64,000 nucleotides of DNA from NCBI GenBank assembly GCA_024645085.1, contig JAHEGN010000006.1:26001-90000 (forward strand), read 5' to 3'. Positions 8,041 through 16,699 of this stretch are shown piece after piece. The position numbers and the translations under genes are program-made. Positions within the stretch are counted from its first letter, which is position 1, and each line of letters starts with the position of its first letter. This DNA comes from Rhodobiaceae bacterium (GTDB lineage Bacteria > Pseudomonadota > Alphaproteobacteria > RS24). Under the pieces are notes generated by a model. It saw only the letters and a program-made list of their open reading frames with translations, was not told the DNA's origin and ran no database searches.

Positions 8041-9834
8041 ATGAAATTAGCTCTCCCTCAATTGCCAGACAAAGGCCTGACGCGTTCAGCCCGCGAGTTG
8101 TCGACGCGTCTCGGCCACGGGCTAACGATTACCGCTATCGGCGTTTTGCTCGGGGTTTTGGTGTCTTTATCGGCGGTGGCAGTATTCGGGCTGACCGATG
8201 GCTTACTGACCAGCTGGCGGCCAAATGGTGAGATTGGTCACGTTGGCTACACCGGATTTTACCCGATTTTGTTTATCGTGCCGGTCGGCGCGGCGCTTAT
8301 TGTTGGGCTTTTACTCGCCTATTTGGCGCCCGATACGCCAGTCGAATTGGCTGATGTTGTGGCCATTGCTCACCAACCGGATCCGGCCGTGCCACAAGTC
8401 AGTGGCTATGCCAGTCTGGTTAAATCTCTTTTGTCGGTCGGCTCGGGCGCCTCAGCTGGTTTATATGGCCCATTGCTGGTGCTCGGCGCCAGCCTCGCCG
8501 GCACGGTGCGCAAACTCTTGCGCTTGTCGCCGCAACACGCGGAAATGGCTTTGGGGGCTGGCGTGGCAGCGGCGATTTCCGGCACATTTGCAGCGCCCTT
8601 GGCTGGCATTGTTTTTGCCCATGAGGTGGTGCTGCGCCATTATAGTCTGCGGTTTTTCGCGCCTGTGACCATTGCCTCGGCTACCGCCTATGTGATCAGC
8701 GGCGAAATGTTTCCTGGCCATGCCAGTTTACTGCCGGTGCTGACCACGAAAGCGTCAACCGTCGTGGATATTATTATGCTCATCCTGCTCGGCATTTTTG
8801 CCGGCCTATTGGCGGTGGCGACCATGCGCCTTTTGGCCAATATGCGTATGCGGGTGCAAGCCAGTGGTTTGCCCGTTTGGTTGCGACCCGTGGTGGCGGC
8901 ATTGGGGGTTGGGGTTTTGGCGCATTTGTCGCCTTCCATTCTTGGCCCGGGGCTTGATGTCATCGCCGTCATGCTGCAAGGCGGGCTGCCGGCCAGTGAT
9001 CTTGTGTTGCTCACCGGCCTGAAAATTATTGCCTCTTGTTTGTGTCTAGCGCTGTTCTTCCATGGCGGCATTCTTGGCCCCAGCCTGTTTATTGGCGCCG
9101 GTTTAGGCGGTTTTATTGCCGCCTTATTGAGCGCCCTGACGCCGCTGACCGGCTATCAGCCTGACGCATCTTTATTTGCCCTTGCTGGCATGGCAGCGGT
9201 GGCGAGTTGCGTGATTGGCGCGCCTTTGGCGATGATTTTAATCAGCCTTGAACTGGGCCATGATTACAGCGCCACCACCGCTTTGGTGGTGACGATAGTC
9301 ATTGCCAATCTGCTGTCATCGCGGCTTTATGCGCGCTCAACCCTAGAGCCGCAGCTATTGGCCAAAGGCATTGATTTGTCATTGGGGCGCGAAAGCCGCG
9401 CTTTGCAAACCACTCTGGTTACGGAAATCATGTCGTCGGATTATCTGACCCTGCCAGCCAATAGTTCGGTTGGCAACGCGATTGCGGCGATGGCTGAGGC
9501 GCAATGTTCGGAGGCGCATTTGGTCGATGAGAATGGCCAATGGGCCGGCAAATTATGTCTCTTCCATTTGGTCAATCAAGACCCCAATGCTGCCTGTTTG
9601 ATTTGGGTCGAGGAGTCACCACTGATCTTGCAGGCCAATGAAAATGCTTTGGTGGCACAAAATGCCATGGCTGATTTTATCGGCGAGGGCGTGCCAGTGC
9701 TCGATGATGGTAAATTATGCGGCATTATTCATGAAGCTGACCTGTTTCGTCATGCCCGTATGGTCACCCGTTCTGTCTGGCAGCATGATCATGAAGATGC
9801 CCCCATTGACCTGCCGCGTAAAATCGGGCATTAG
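8041..9834 (+). CDS. ClC-family chloride channel/transporter with C-terminal CBS pair, noncanonical gate
   Basis: An integral membrane ClC protein of 597 residues with about ten hydrophobic helices and a cytoplasmic CBS-domain pair from about residue 455. The usual GSGxSxGREGP selectivity segment reads GSGASAGLYGP, so the gating glutamate position is Tyr142. The first motif (GSGIPE) is replaced by a PDPAVPQVSG segment. The later GGILGPSLFIGAGLGG motif and a tyrosine after ANLLSSRL are kept. From family knowledge, loss of this glutamate usually uncouples proton exchange, so it may act as a passive channel. I recall a related QYGP form in other alphaproteobacteria. A GTG codon directly precedes the ATG and could also start translation. 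It ends shortly before tRNA-Leu. Confidence 0.88.
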   Translation: MKLALPQLPDKGLTRSARELSTRLGHGLTITAIGVLLGVLVSLSAVAVFGLTDGLLTSWRPNGEIGHVGYTGFYPILFIVPVGAALIVGLLLAYLAPDTPVELADVVAIAHQPDPAVPQVSGYASLVKSLLSVGSGASAGLYGPLLVLGASLAGTVRKLLRLSPQHAEMALGAGVAAAISGTFAAPLAGIVFAHEVVLRHYSLRFFAPVTIASATAYVISGEMFPGHASLLPVLTTKASTVVDIIMLILLGIFAGLLAVATMRLLANMRMRVQASGLPVWLRPVVAALGVGVLAHLSPSILGPGLDVIAVMLQGGLPASDLVLLTGLKIIASCLCLALFFHGGILGPSLFIGAGLGGFIAALLSALTPLTGYQPDASLFALAGMAAVASCVIGAPLAMILISLELGHDYSATTALVVTIVIANLLSSRLYARSTLEPQLLAKGIDLSLGRESRALQTTLVTEIMSSDYLTLPANSSVGNAIAAMAEAQCSEAHLVDENGQWAGKLCLFHLVNQDPNAACLIWVEESPLILQANENALVAQNAMADFIGEGVPVLDDGKLCGIIHEADLFRHARMVTRSVWQHDHEDAPIDLPRKIGH

Positions 9835-9874
9835 AGCTTTTCGCCAACGCTATATTTGTTTATAAGTTGCAAAT

Positions 9875-9961
9875 GCCCTCGTGGTGGAATTGGTAGACGC
9901 GACGGATTCAAAATCCGTTGCCTTAACGGGCGTGTCAGTTCGAGTCTGACCGAGGGCACCA
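9875..9961 (+). tRNA. tRNA-Leu (anticodon CAA)
   Basis: An 87-nt class II tRNA. The acceptor stem GCCCTCG pairs with CGAGGGC, the discriminator is A and the CCA end is encoded. The anticodon stem-loop ACGGA-TTCAAAA-TCCGT gives CAA, reading UUG. A long variable arm (around TGCCTTAACGGGCGT) and the D-arm GGTAGAC segment agree with leucine identity. It lies alone between the ClC gene and coq4. Confidence 0.97.
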
Positions 9962-10074
9962 TTCCTTTTGTTTTGGACCTATCGTCCTATGTGCCTATTG
10001 TCGCATGCATTGATGCCATTGTAGGCGCGTGGTATAAACTCAAGATTGAACGGGTGAGCCGTTTGGAGAAGATT

Positions 10075-10806
10075 ATGAAAAAACCTGGAAAAATTCGTCG
10101 TATTGCCACAGCAATCAGCAAATTGCTGAAAGACAAAGAAGATACAACGCAAGTTTTTGTGATTTTGGAAGCCTTGGCCGGCAAGTCTGGCGAGCGCTCA
10201 TTCAAACGTTTTAAAAAATCGCCTCATGCGACAAAAATTCTATCTGCTGAAAAGCCCCTCATGTCTTACCTCAAAGACCGTGAATGGTTGGCCAGTCTGC
10301 CAGAAGGCAGTCTGGGGCAGGCTTATTATAAATTTACCGAAGTCGAGCAAATCACTGCCGATGGCCTGGTTGAAGCCAGCGAGCAGGGCCGCACGCTAGA
10401 TATTGACTTGCCGCCGCAAGCGATTGTCTATCAAGAGCGCCAGCGTGATGCGCATGATTTATGGCATGTGGTCACTGGCTATGGCCGTGACCCTCTGGGT
10501 GAGCTGGCCTTGTTGGCGGTTACTTGGCGCCAAACCGGCAATATCGGCTTTTTGCTGATTATTGGCGTCGGCTATCGGGTGATTGGTAAAGCTGCACCGG
10601 GGCTAAAAATTGGCCGCGTATTGCGCGAAGGGTTCCGTACGGGTGCCAAGGCACAATGGTTGCCAGCGGCAGATTGGGAAACGCTTTTGACGCGTCCGCT
10701 TTCAGAAGTTCGAGAGACATTGACTATGCCTGCCCCTGAACATTACCGCCAAACGGTGCAGAAAATACCGGAATTACAAACCCCCGGTTTTGTCGCAGCT
10801 GAATAG
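10075..10806 (+). CDS. coq4: Ubiquinone biosynthesis protein Coq4
   Basis: Coq4-family protein of 243 residues. It has the diagnostic metal-binding motif HDxxH-x11-E, seen as HDLWHVVTGYGRDPLGE at bases 10453-10503. Coq4 is needed for ubiquinone synthesis; recent work assigns it ring C1 decarboxylation and hydroxylation in eukaryotes and some bacteria. The open frame extends upstream through the tRNA-Leu gene, so the start at 10075 is preferred: it follows TTTGGAGAAGATT, a fair ribosome binding site. It ends just before the ArsC-like gene. Together with coq7 and ubiG in this window it shows a mitochondrion-like ubiquinone set. Confidence 0.92.
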   Translation: MKKPGKIRRIATAISKLLKDKEDTTQVFVILEALAGKSGERSFKRFKKSPHATKILSAEKPLMSYLKDREWLASLPEGSLGQAYYKFTEVEQITADGLVEASEQGRTLDIDLPPQAIVYQERQRDAHDLWHVVTGYGRDPLGELALLAVTWRQTGNIGFLLIIGVGYRVIGKAAPGLKIGRVLREGFRTGAKAQWLPAADWETLLTRPLSEVRETLTMPAPEHYRQTVQKIPELQTPGFVAAE

Positions 10807-10816
10807 TTTACTTGCA

Positions 10817-11164
10817 ATGAGCAGTATTATTTACGGCATCACCACTTGCGACACAGTTCGCAAGGCGCGCAAATGGCTCGAGGCCGAAGGCATTGAGGCA
10901 CGGTTTCACGATTTACGCAAAGATGGCCTAGACGCTGAAACCCTCGAACATTGGTTGCACGCCCAGCCTATGGATGTGCTGCTCAACCGGCGCGGTACAA
11001 GCTGGCGCAAATTATCTGAGGCTGAAAAAGCCGATAGTGGCATAGCGCATTTGAAGGCATTAATTCTTGCTAATCCAACGCTTTTGAAGCGACCGATTAT
11101 CGAACATAAGGGCCATATTACGGTTGGCTTTACCGCCGCTGAGCAGGATATTTTACGCGGCTGA
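10817..11164 (+). CDS. ArsC/Spx-family thioredoxin-fold protein (YffB-like)
   Basis: A 115-residue thioredoxin-fold protein of the ArsC superfamily. The N-terminus reads IIYGITTCDTVRKARKWLE, with a single cysteine in the position of the ArsC nucleophile, and LLNRRGTSWRKL and LLKRPIIEHKGHITVGF follow, as in the YffB branch. YffB-type proteins are not proven arsenate reductases and may act with glutathione; no ars genes are nearby. The start at 10817 was chosen over an upstream in-frame codon inside coq4 because the conserved fold begins two residues later. Its 3' end overlaps the converging tusA-like gene by 12 bases. Confidence 0.85.
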   Translation: MSSIIYGITTCDTVRKARKWLEAEGIEARFHDLRKDGLDAETLEHWLHAQPMDVLLNRRGTSWRKLSEAEKADSGIAHLKALILANPTLLKRPIIEHKGHITVGFTAAEQDILRG

Positions 11165-11398
11165 ACGTTTGCGCACGTGGAATAATAATAAATCCATACC
11201 GCCCGGTCCGGCGCCTTTTTGGGTTTCTGTTTTCAGTAAATCATGGCCATTTTCAATGCAGAAATGCGGCACATCAATCACCGCCATTTTGTCAGTAGCG
11301 TGCAAAGTCACCTCGCTGGCCGACGCAAGTGCGCGCAAAGCTTTTTGCAGCCGCAGAACAGGTAAGGGGCAGGTCAAACCAGTGGCATCAATCAGCAT
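11153..11398 (-). CDS. TusA-family sulfurtransferase
   Basis: An 81-residue sulfur-carrier protein of the TusA/SirA family. The signature LIDATGLTCPLPVLRLQKAL contains the CPxP cysteine that carries persulfide. TusA proteins relay sulfur to tRNA thiolation, molybdenum cofactor or sulfur oxidation; which one applies here is not clear. The ATG lies one base after the stop of the upstream metallo-beta-lactamase-fold gene, so the two form an operon. The C-terminus overlaps the convergent ArsC-like gene. Longer frames upstream only run into the neighbour. Confidence 0.88.
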   Translation of the reverse strand: MLIDATGLTCPLPVLRLQKALRALASASEVTLHATDKMAVIDVPHFCIENGHDLLKTETQKGAGPGGMDLLLFHVRKRSAA

Positions 11399-11399
11399 G

Positions 11400-12380
11400 T
11401 TAGGCTTCGGATTTGGCTTGTGGGCGGGCTGTCGCATATTCTGCCATGCCAGCAAAAAGCGCCGCCGTATCGGGTTTTTCTGCGGCGCCAAATTCGTGGA
11501 ATAATGTGGCGCAATTGACCACTACGCGTTCGCGGTCGCCCCAATCGTCAAACACGCCAAGCGCAATATCAAACGCTGCTTCTTTATAATTCATACCGGC
11601 TTCATAGCGCCGACGCGCCTCATTGCGCAGGGTCACTAAATAGTGCCGCACTTCCTCAACGCCTTCTTTGGTGGTGATTGGCCCGTGCCCGGGAACAATT
11701 GTTTCCACATCCATGGCGATGATTTTATCGCAGGCATTAATCCAGTTTTGCACCGGCCCTTCCCAAATAATCGGGTGGCCGCCAATGAATAGAATGTCAC
11801 CTGTGTAAACAGTTTTGTCGGCTGGCACATGAACCAGCGTGTCGCCTTGCGTATGGGCTGGGCCGACATGAATGAGATGCACATTTTTGTCGCCGACTTT
11901 AATGTCGAGGTCGCCGTCAAATAAGGTATCGGGGATTTTTTGGTCGACCGATTTGAAATCAAATGGCCCAAAACAACTGGTCAGATATTTGCCCATATCG
12001 CCCAAATCTGGCGCGGCATCCAAGAACCCTTGCACCAATTCAGGTGGCTCGAGCAACATATGCTCAGCGGTGGCGCGATGGGCGATAATTTGCGCATCGG
12101 GACAGCAGCAATTGCCATTGCAATGATCCCCATTGTGATGCGTGTTGATGACCTTATTGACGGTCTTGGCGGCTTTCTCAGCATCGGCATATGCGGCCAG
12201 CATGTCTTGCGTCAACGGCACGTCGAATAAGGTGTCAACCACCAGAGCTTGGTCAGCATCGACAATCAGTCCTGAATTTGACCAGCCCCAGCCGCCATCA
12301 GGTTGCAGCCATGCATAGGCGCCATTGCCAATTTGGTGTAGGCCTTTTTCATAGGCGAATTTTGGATGTGCAATGGTCAT
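11400..12380 (-). CDS. Metallo-beta-lactamase-fold hydrolase with a cysteine-rich metal-site flank
   Basis: A 326-residue MBL-fold enzyme. Metal ligands are visible as THHNGDH (a variant of HxHxDH), VGPAHTQGD and IVPGHGP. Directly after the first motif comes CNGNCCCPDAQ, four cysteines in seven residues, where relatives usually have CYGNQLV. The start at 12380 is preferred because AAGGGAGA lies six bases upstream; an in-frame TTG would add seven residues. It is cotranscribed with the TusA-like gene, which hints at thiol or persulfide chemistry (for example a sulfur dioxygenase- or glyoxalase II-like role), but the substrate cannot be named. Confidence 0.82.
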   Translation of the reverse strand: MTIAHPKFAYEKGLHQIGNGAYAWLQPDGGWGWSNSGLIVDADQALVVDTLFDVPLTQDMLAAYADAEKAAKTVNKVINTHHNGDHCNGNCCCPDAQIIAHRATAEHMLLEPPELVQGFLDAAPDLGDMGKYLTSCFGPFDFKSVDQKIPDTLFDGDLDIKVGDKNVHLIHVGPAHTQGDTLVHVPADKTVYTGDILFIGGHPIIWEGPVQNWINACDKIIAMDVETIVPGHGPITTKEGVEEVRHYLVTLRNEARRRYEAGMNYKEAAFDIALGVFDDWGDRERVVVNCATLFHEFGAAEKPDTAALFAGMAEYATARPQAKSEA

Positions 12381-12421
12381 TGGCGTCTCCCTTTGGCTCA
12401 ACTTTACCCAGAATCAAAACC

Positions 12422-12449
12422 TTTACATAGCTTTTTTCGCAGGTAAAAT
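12422..12449 (+). promoter_or_regulatory. Sigma-70-type promoter candidate for the acyl-CoA ligase
   Basis: TTTACA and TAAAAT boxes are separated by 16 bases, each one mismatch from consensus. The predicted start of transcription falls close to the strong ribosome binding site AGGGAGGA at about 12456-12463, giving a very short leader before the GTG start at 12470. Confidence 0.55.
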
Positions 12450-12469
12450 TCTTTCAGGGAGGACTTCAC

Positions 12470-14023
12470 GTGACAGATTTTACATTAATTGATGCTTTAC
12501 GCACCAAAGCCCAAGAGCGCGGCGACCATACGGCGCTGGTTTTTCAAGGTCGCGAGACCAGCTATCGCGATTTGGACGCGCGCGCCAGCCAAGTAGCGCA
12601 ATCGCTGCTCAAGCAAGGCATTCAGCCACATGCGCGCATCGCCTTTATGGGCAAGAATTCTGATCGTTATTTTGAGTTGCTTCTCGGGGCGCAAAAAATT
12701 CGCGCCGTTGTGGTTGGCGTGAATTCGCGTCTCGCCGGACCAGAAGTGGCCTATGTATTGAATAATGCTGAGGCCGAAATGGTGTTTGTCGGTGAGGATT
12801 TTGTGCCACTCATCGAAAATATTATCGCCGATTGCACAACAGTGAAAAAAGTTGTGGCGATGAATGGCGGCCATGCAGCATGGGATGATTTCGAGCCATG
12901 GCGCAACGCCAGTGCCGCCGAAGACCCAATGATTCAAGGCGCCATTGATGATGATTTTATTCAGCTCTACACATCTGGTACCACTGGGCATCCCAAAGGC
13001 GTGCAATTGACCAATGGCAATATGCAAGACGCTTTGGTGCAAGTGCGTGCCGATTGGGGCGAGTGGCAAGCCGATGATCACGTCTTATTGTGCATGCCCT
13101 TATTCCATATTGCCGGCGTTAATGTCGGGCTGATTGGTTTGCACGCCGGCAGTAAAGTGACCATATTGCCAGATGTCGATCCGGCGGAAATTCTGCGCTT
13201 GATTGGCGAGGAAAAAATCTCCGTTCTGTTTATGGTGCCAGCGGTTATTCTGTTTGTGATGCAGCAGGAAGCTTTGGCGAAGACTGATTTATCATCGGTG
13301 CGTCAGGTGATTTATGGCGCCTCCCCGATTGCCGAAGAATTATTGGTACAGGCCTCTGCTGCTTTCAAATGCGATTTCATGCAAGTCTATGGTCTTACCG
13401 AAACCACGGGTTGCGCCACCCATTTGCCGCCTGCCGACCATGATCCGGCGCGCGGTAAATTGCGCTCATGCGGCAAGCCCAATACCGGCGTCGATATTCG
13501 CATTGTCGATGAAAACGGCAAGGACGTGCCGCAGGGCGAGGTCGGCGAAATTATCATGCGCGCCAAGAGCAATATGAAAGGCTATTGGCATAATGATGCG
13601 GCCACGCAAGACGCCATTCGCGATGGCTATTTTTACACGGGCGATGCCGGTTTCCTTGATGATGAAGGCTATGTGTTCATCCATGACCGGGTGAAAGACA
13701 TGATTGTTTCGGGGGGCGAAAACGTCTATCCGGCGGAAGTCGAGAATGCGCTTTTCGCCCATCCGCAAATCGCTGATGTCGCAGTGATTGGCGTGCCAGA
13801 CGAGCGCTGGGGCGAAGCGGTGAAGGCCTGCGTTGTGCTAGAGACGGGGGCTGATGTTCAAGCACAAGATATTATTGATTGGGCGCGCGAGCGTATCGCT
13901 GGCTATAAATTGCCCAAGTCGGTCGATTTTATTGACGCATTGCCGCGCAATCCATCGGGTAAAATTTTGCGCCGCGAATTGCGCGAGCCTTATTGGGAAG
14001 GTCACGAGCGCCGCGTTGGCTAG
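12470..14023 (+). CDS. Acyl-CoA synthetase (AMP-binding, long/medium-chain type)
   Basis: Adenylate-forming ligase of 517 residues that activates a carboxylic acid to its CoA thioester. Motifs in order: YTSGTTGHPKGVQL (P-loop), MPLFHIAGVNVGL, QVYGLTETTGCATHLP, YFYTGDAGFLDDEGYVFIHDRVKDMI and the C-terminal lysine in NPSGKILRRELRE. Translation likely starts at GTG 12470 with an excellent ribosome binding site. It is convergent with glpD (4-base overlap) and divergent from the MBL-fold gene. Nearby thiolase and acyl-CoA dehydrogenases suggest a catabolic role; chain length is not predictable. Confidence 0.92.
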   Translation: MTDFTLIDALRTKAQERGDHTALVFQGRETSYRDLDARASQVAQSLLKQGIQPHARIAFMGKNSDRYFELLLGAQKIRAVVVGVNSRLAGPEVAYVLNNAEAEMVFVGEDFVPLIENIIADCTTVKKVVAMNGGHAAWDDFEPWRNASAAEDPMIQGAIDDDFIQLYTSGTTGHPKGVQLTNGNMQDALVQVRADWGEWQADDHVLLCMPLFHIAGVNVGLIGLHAGSKVTILPDVDPAEILRLIGEEKISVLFMVPAVILFVMQQEALAKTDLSSVRQVIYGASPIAEELLVQASAAFKCDFMQVYGLTETTGCATHLPPADHDPARGKLRSCGKPNTGVDIRIVDENGKDVPQGEVGEIIMRAKSNMKGYWHNDAATQDAIRDGYFYTGDAGFLDDEGYVFIHDRVKDMIVSGGENVYPAEVENALFAHPQIADVAVIGVPDERWGEAVKACVVLETGADVQAQDIIDWARERIAGYKLPKSVDFIDALPRNPSGKILRRELREPYWEGHERRVG

Positions 14024-15663
14024 GGTTTGGTAGCTATTGTCAAACAAGCAGAAACTTGGTCGCATTGGCGTTGTTTTTCGTCTTCCGACCAAGCAAGTTG
14101 TTTGGCCATATAATCGGCGATAATGGCAATTTTTGCGGCTGAGATTTCTCCGGTTTGGCCATGGACTAATCGACGCAAAATCACATCCTCAAGGGTCTGC
14201 GCCATTTCGTGGTGAACGGCGAAGCTGACGCATGCCGCCAGTAGCGGGTCTTTCAGCTTGCTCAGCCCCACCGGTTTTTGCGCCATGAGTTCGGGCAATA
14301 ACCGGCCATATAGGCGCGCGAGGCCGTCTAAGGTTTCGGTTTTCACCTGCGGGTAATTGGCTCGCATTTGATCCATAAAATCGGCTAAATCTTGGCGCGG
14401 TGCGCAGGCCAATAATGTGTCGCTGGTGCGGCAAGTGCTGTCGCCAAAGCCCAAACGGGCGCTCACCAAATCGACAATCTCTTCGGCCAAGCGGCGGCTG
14501 GTTGTCCATTTGCCACCCAATGCCGAGAATAATCCGGCCGGTCCGCCTTGGTTTTCGTGGTCAACAATTTCACTGCCGCGACTGAGCCCATAAGTGCCTT
14601 TATCGGGTGTTGCTGGATCGGCAACCAGCGGGCGCAGACCGGCATAGGCATAATCAATATCTTTCACCGTCAGCTCAAGTCCTGGCAGGGCTTGATTGGC
14701 TTTGCTCAGCAATTGTTCAATATCAGTGAAATCTGGCGCCACTTTGTCTGGGTCGCCGTCGTAAAATGTGTCGGTGGTGGCAAACAGGCTTTTGCCTTGC
14801 CACGGTAGGACGAATAAATGTTCATCGCCAATCGGTATGGTGAGGGCGGTGCCACGGGTTACGTCGCGGGTTAAAAAATGAATGCCTTTAGAGCGCACGA
14901 GTTTTTTCGGCGGCGGCGCATCAAGCGCATTTTGCATAACCATATCGGCCCATGGGCCCGCCGCATTGACCACGCAATCGGCGCTTATATTGGCTGATTG
15001 TCCGGTCAGTTTATCGCTTACGCGAACCCCCATAATGCGCCCTTGCTCAGCGATAAATTCACTGGCTTCAACATAGTTAATCACCTGCGCGCCAGCTTCA
15101 TGGGCGGTGCGCAATATGGCCAGACATAGGCGCTCAGGCGACAGCATTTGCGCATCGTGATAAATCATACTGCCGGTCATATTCTGGCGCTGCAATTGTG
15201 GCATCAAACCCAAGGTTTGCGCGACATTGAGCGAGCGATAACCAGGCATGCGTTGCATCGCATCCATGCCTAAATTGCGCCCGAAAGCCAAGAAGTCATA
15301 GGCCAAAAGCCCAAGCCGGATGATGAATTTGCTCTGCATACGGGCTTTATAAGTGGGCAGAAGAAACGGCAAAGGGCGGACAAGATGTTTGGCAACACGT
15401 TGCCAGACCCGCCGCTCGCGCAGACCTTCGCGTACTAAGCCAATTTCGCCATTGACCAAATAGCGTAAACCACCATGCATGAGTTTCGACGAAGCGGCAG
15501 AAGTCGCGCCAGAAAAATCGCCTTTTTCTACCAAGCCGACACGCAAGCCACGCAGGCTGGCATCAAGTGCAATTGAGGCTCCTGTTGCGCCGCCGCCAAT
15601 GACCAACACGTCAAAATGCGTCTGTGACAGGGATGCGAAATCTCTTTGCATGGGGTGAAGCAT
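14020..15663 (-). CDS. glpD: Aerobic glycerol-3-phosphate dehydrogenase
   Basis: FAD enzyme at the inner membrane that oxidises glycerol 3-phosphate to dihydroxyacetone phosphate and reduces ubiquinone. The product of 547 residues has an N-terminal FAD-binding fold (FDVLVIGGGATGASIALDASLRGLRVGLVEK), then FSGATSAASSKLMHGGLRYL and a late YAGLRPLVAD and GGKWTTSRRLAEE, all typical of GlpD. I chose ATG 15663, with AGGTTGG upstream; ATG 15651 is an alternative, and the frame extends further to 15759 without support. It stands alone on its strand with no glpK or glpF nearby. Confidence 0.92.
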   Translation of the reverse strand: MLHPMQRDFASLSQTHFDVLVIGGGATGASIALDASLRGLRVGLVEKGDFSGATSAASSKLMHGGLRYLVNGEIGLVREGLRERRVWQRVAKHLVRPLPFLLPTYKARMQSKFIIRLGLLAYDFLAFGRNLGMDAMQRMPGYRSLNVAQTLGLMPQLQRQNMTGSMIYHDAQMLSPERLCLAILRTAHEAGAQVINYVEASEFIAEQGRIMGVRVSDKLTGQSANISADCVVNAAGPWADMVMQNALDAPPPKKLVRSKGIHFLTRDVTRGTALTIPIGDEHLFVLPWQGKSLFATTDTFYDGDPDKVAPDFTDIEQLLSKANQALPGLELTVKDIDYAYAGLRPLVADPATPDKGTYGLSRGSEIVDHENQGGPAGLFSALGGKWTTSRRLAEEIVDLVSARLGFGDSTCRTSDTLLACAPRQDLADFMDQMRANYPQVKTETLDGLARLYGRLLPELMAQKPVGLSKLKDPLLAACVSFAVHHEMAQTLEDVILRRLVHGQTGEISAAKIAIIADYMAKQLAWSEDEKQRQCDQVSACLTIATKP

Positions 15664-15750
15664 AAACCAACCTATGGGCGGCCAACCGGCCCGCTTGTTA
15701 CGTGAATTGCCGCAGTATAGACTAAGTTTCACATTTTGGGGGGAGAGAAA

Positions 15751-16632
15751 ATGCCACAAGTTTTAGTCAATGACATCAGCCTTTATTACGAACATCGCAA
15801 GCCATCAAAGCCGAGTGGAGCGTCGCCGCTGATTTTCATTCGTGGGCTTGGCACACAGCTTATTCAGTGGCCGGAAGCGTTTCTCAATTATTTTCTCGAC
15901 CTGGGATTAGAGCTCATTTTATTCGACAATCGCGACGTTGGCTTGAGCCAAAAACTGGATGCTGCGGGGGTGCCAGATATTGGCGCTTTAATGGCCGGTG
16001 CCAGTTCGGGGGCGATGTTTCCTGTGCCCTATACGATTGCCGATATGGCGCAAGATGTGATTGGCTTGATGGATGCGCTGGCCATTGATAAAGCCAATAT
16101 ATTTGGCATGTCTTTGGGCGGCATGGTGGCCCAGCATTTGGCGTTTTCCCATAGCACGCGTATGGCGCATGTGATTTGCGTCATGTCGTCGTCAGGTAAT
16201 CCAGATTTGCCACCGCCCGATGCCGGTGCTTTGGCGCCGAGCGGGGCTGAAGATGAAGCAGACTTAATTGATGAGCTAACCGTCAGCCTTGGACAATTTA
16301 TGAGCCCGGGGTTTCCGACGCCAGAGGCTGACCGGCGCGCCTTGGCGCAGAAAATTATTGCCCGCAATTATCATCCGCAAGGGGTAATTCGGCAAATGGC
16401 GGCAGCCTTGGCCGATGGCAATCGGGTAGAACGGCTGAAAACTATTGACGTGCCTTTCATGGTCATTCATGGCGATAGCGACGCATTATTGCAGCCAGTT
16501 TGTGGCCAAGATATTGCCAAACATGTGCCCCATGCCTCATGGCATTTGGTGGCTGGCATGGGCCATGATATTGGCCCCGGATTGGAAAATGTCATTGGGC
16601 CGGAAATCGCCAAATTCTTAAGCCTCGCTTGA
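15751..16632 (+). CDS. Alpha/beta hydrolase
   Basis: A 293-residue alpha/beta hydrolase. The nucleophile elbow is GMSLGGMVAQ, the acid is in VIHGDSDALL and the histidine in VAGMGHDIG; FIRGLGTQ is the oxyanion-hole strand. Proteins of this group include esterases and haloperoxidase-like enzymes, and the substrate cannot be assigned. The ATG at 15751 follows a strong GGGGGGAGAG ribosome binding site. It is divergent from glpD; the 87-base intergenic region has a possible TATAGA -10 at 15716. Its stop codon overlaps the -35 of a promoter candidate for the next gene. Confidence 0.88.
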   Translation: MPQVLVNDISLYYEHRKPSKPSGASPLIFIRGLGTQLIQWPEAFLNYFLDLGLELILFDNRDVGLSQKLDAAGVPDIGALMAGASSGAMFPVPYTIADMAQDVIGLMDALAIDKANIFGMSLGGMVAQHLAFSHSTRMAHVICVMSSSGNPDLPPPDAGALAPSGAEDEADLIDELTVSLGQFMSPGFPTPEADRRALAQKIIARNYHPQGVIRQMAAALADGNRVERLKTIDVPFMVIHGDSDALLQPVCGQDIAKHVPHASWHLVAGMGHDIGPGLENVIGPEIAKFLSLA

Positions 16633-16657
16633 CAATCGGCGGGCTAAATTGTGATAT
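16629..16657 (+). promoter_or_regulatory. Promoter candidate for the thiolase gene
   Basis: A perfect TTGACA -35 box overlaps the end of the hydrolase gene and is followed 17 bases later by TGATAT. The -10 match is weak, so this is a moderate call. It would give a leader of about 35 bases before the ATG at 16700. Confidence 0.4.
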
Positions 16658-16699
16658 GCGCGTCACATCATAGATGATGCAAATTCAGGGGAGCAAGAA

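Noticed and set aside
9856..10074. Upstream extension of the coq4 reading frame
   Set aside because: It runs through the tRNA-Leu gene; the first good ATG with a ribosome binding site is at 10075.
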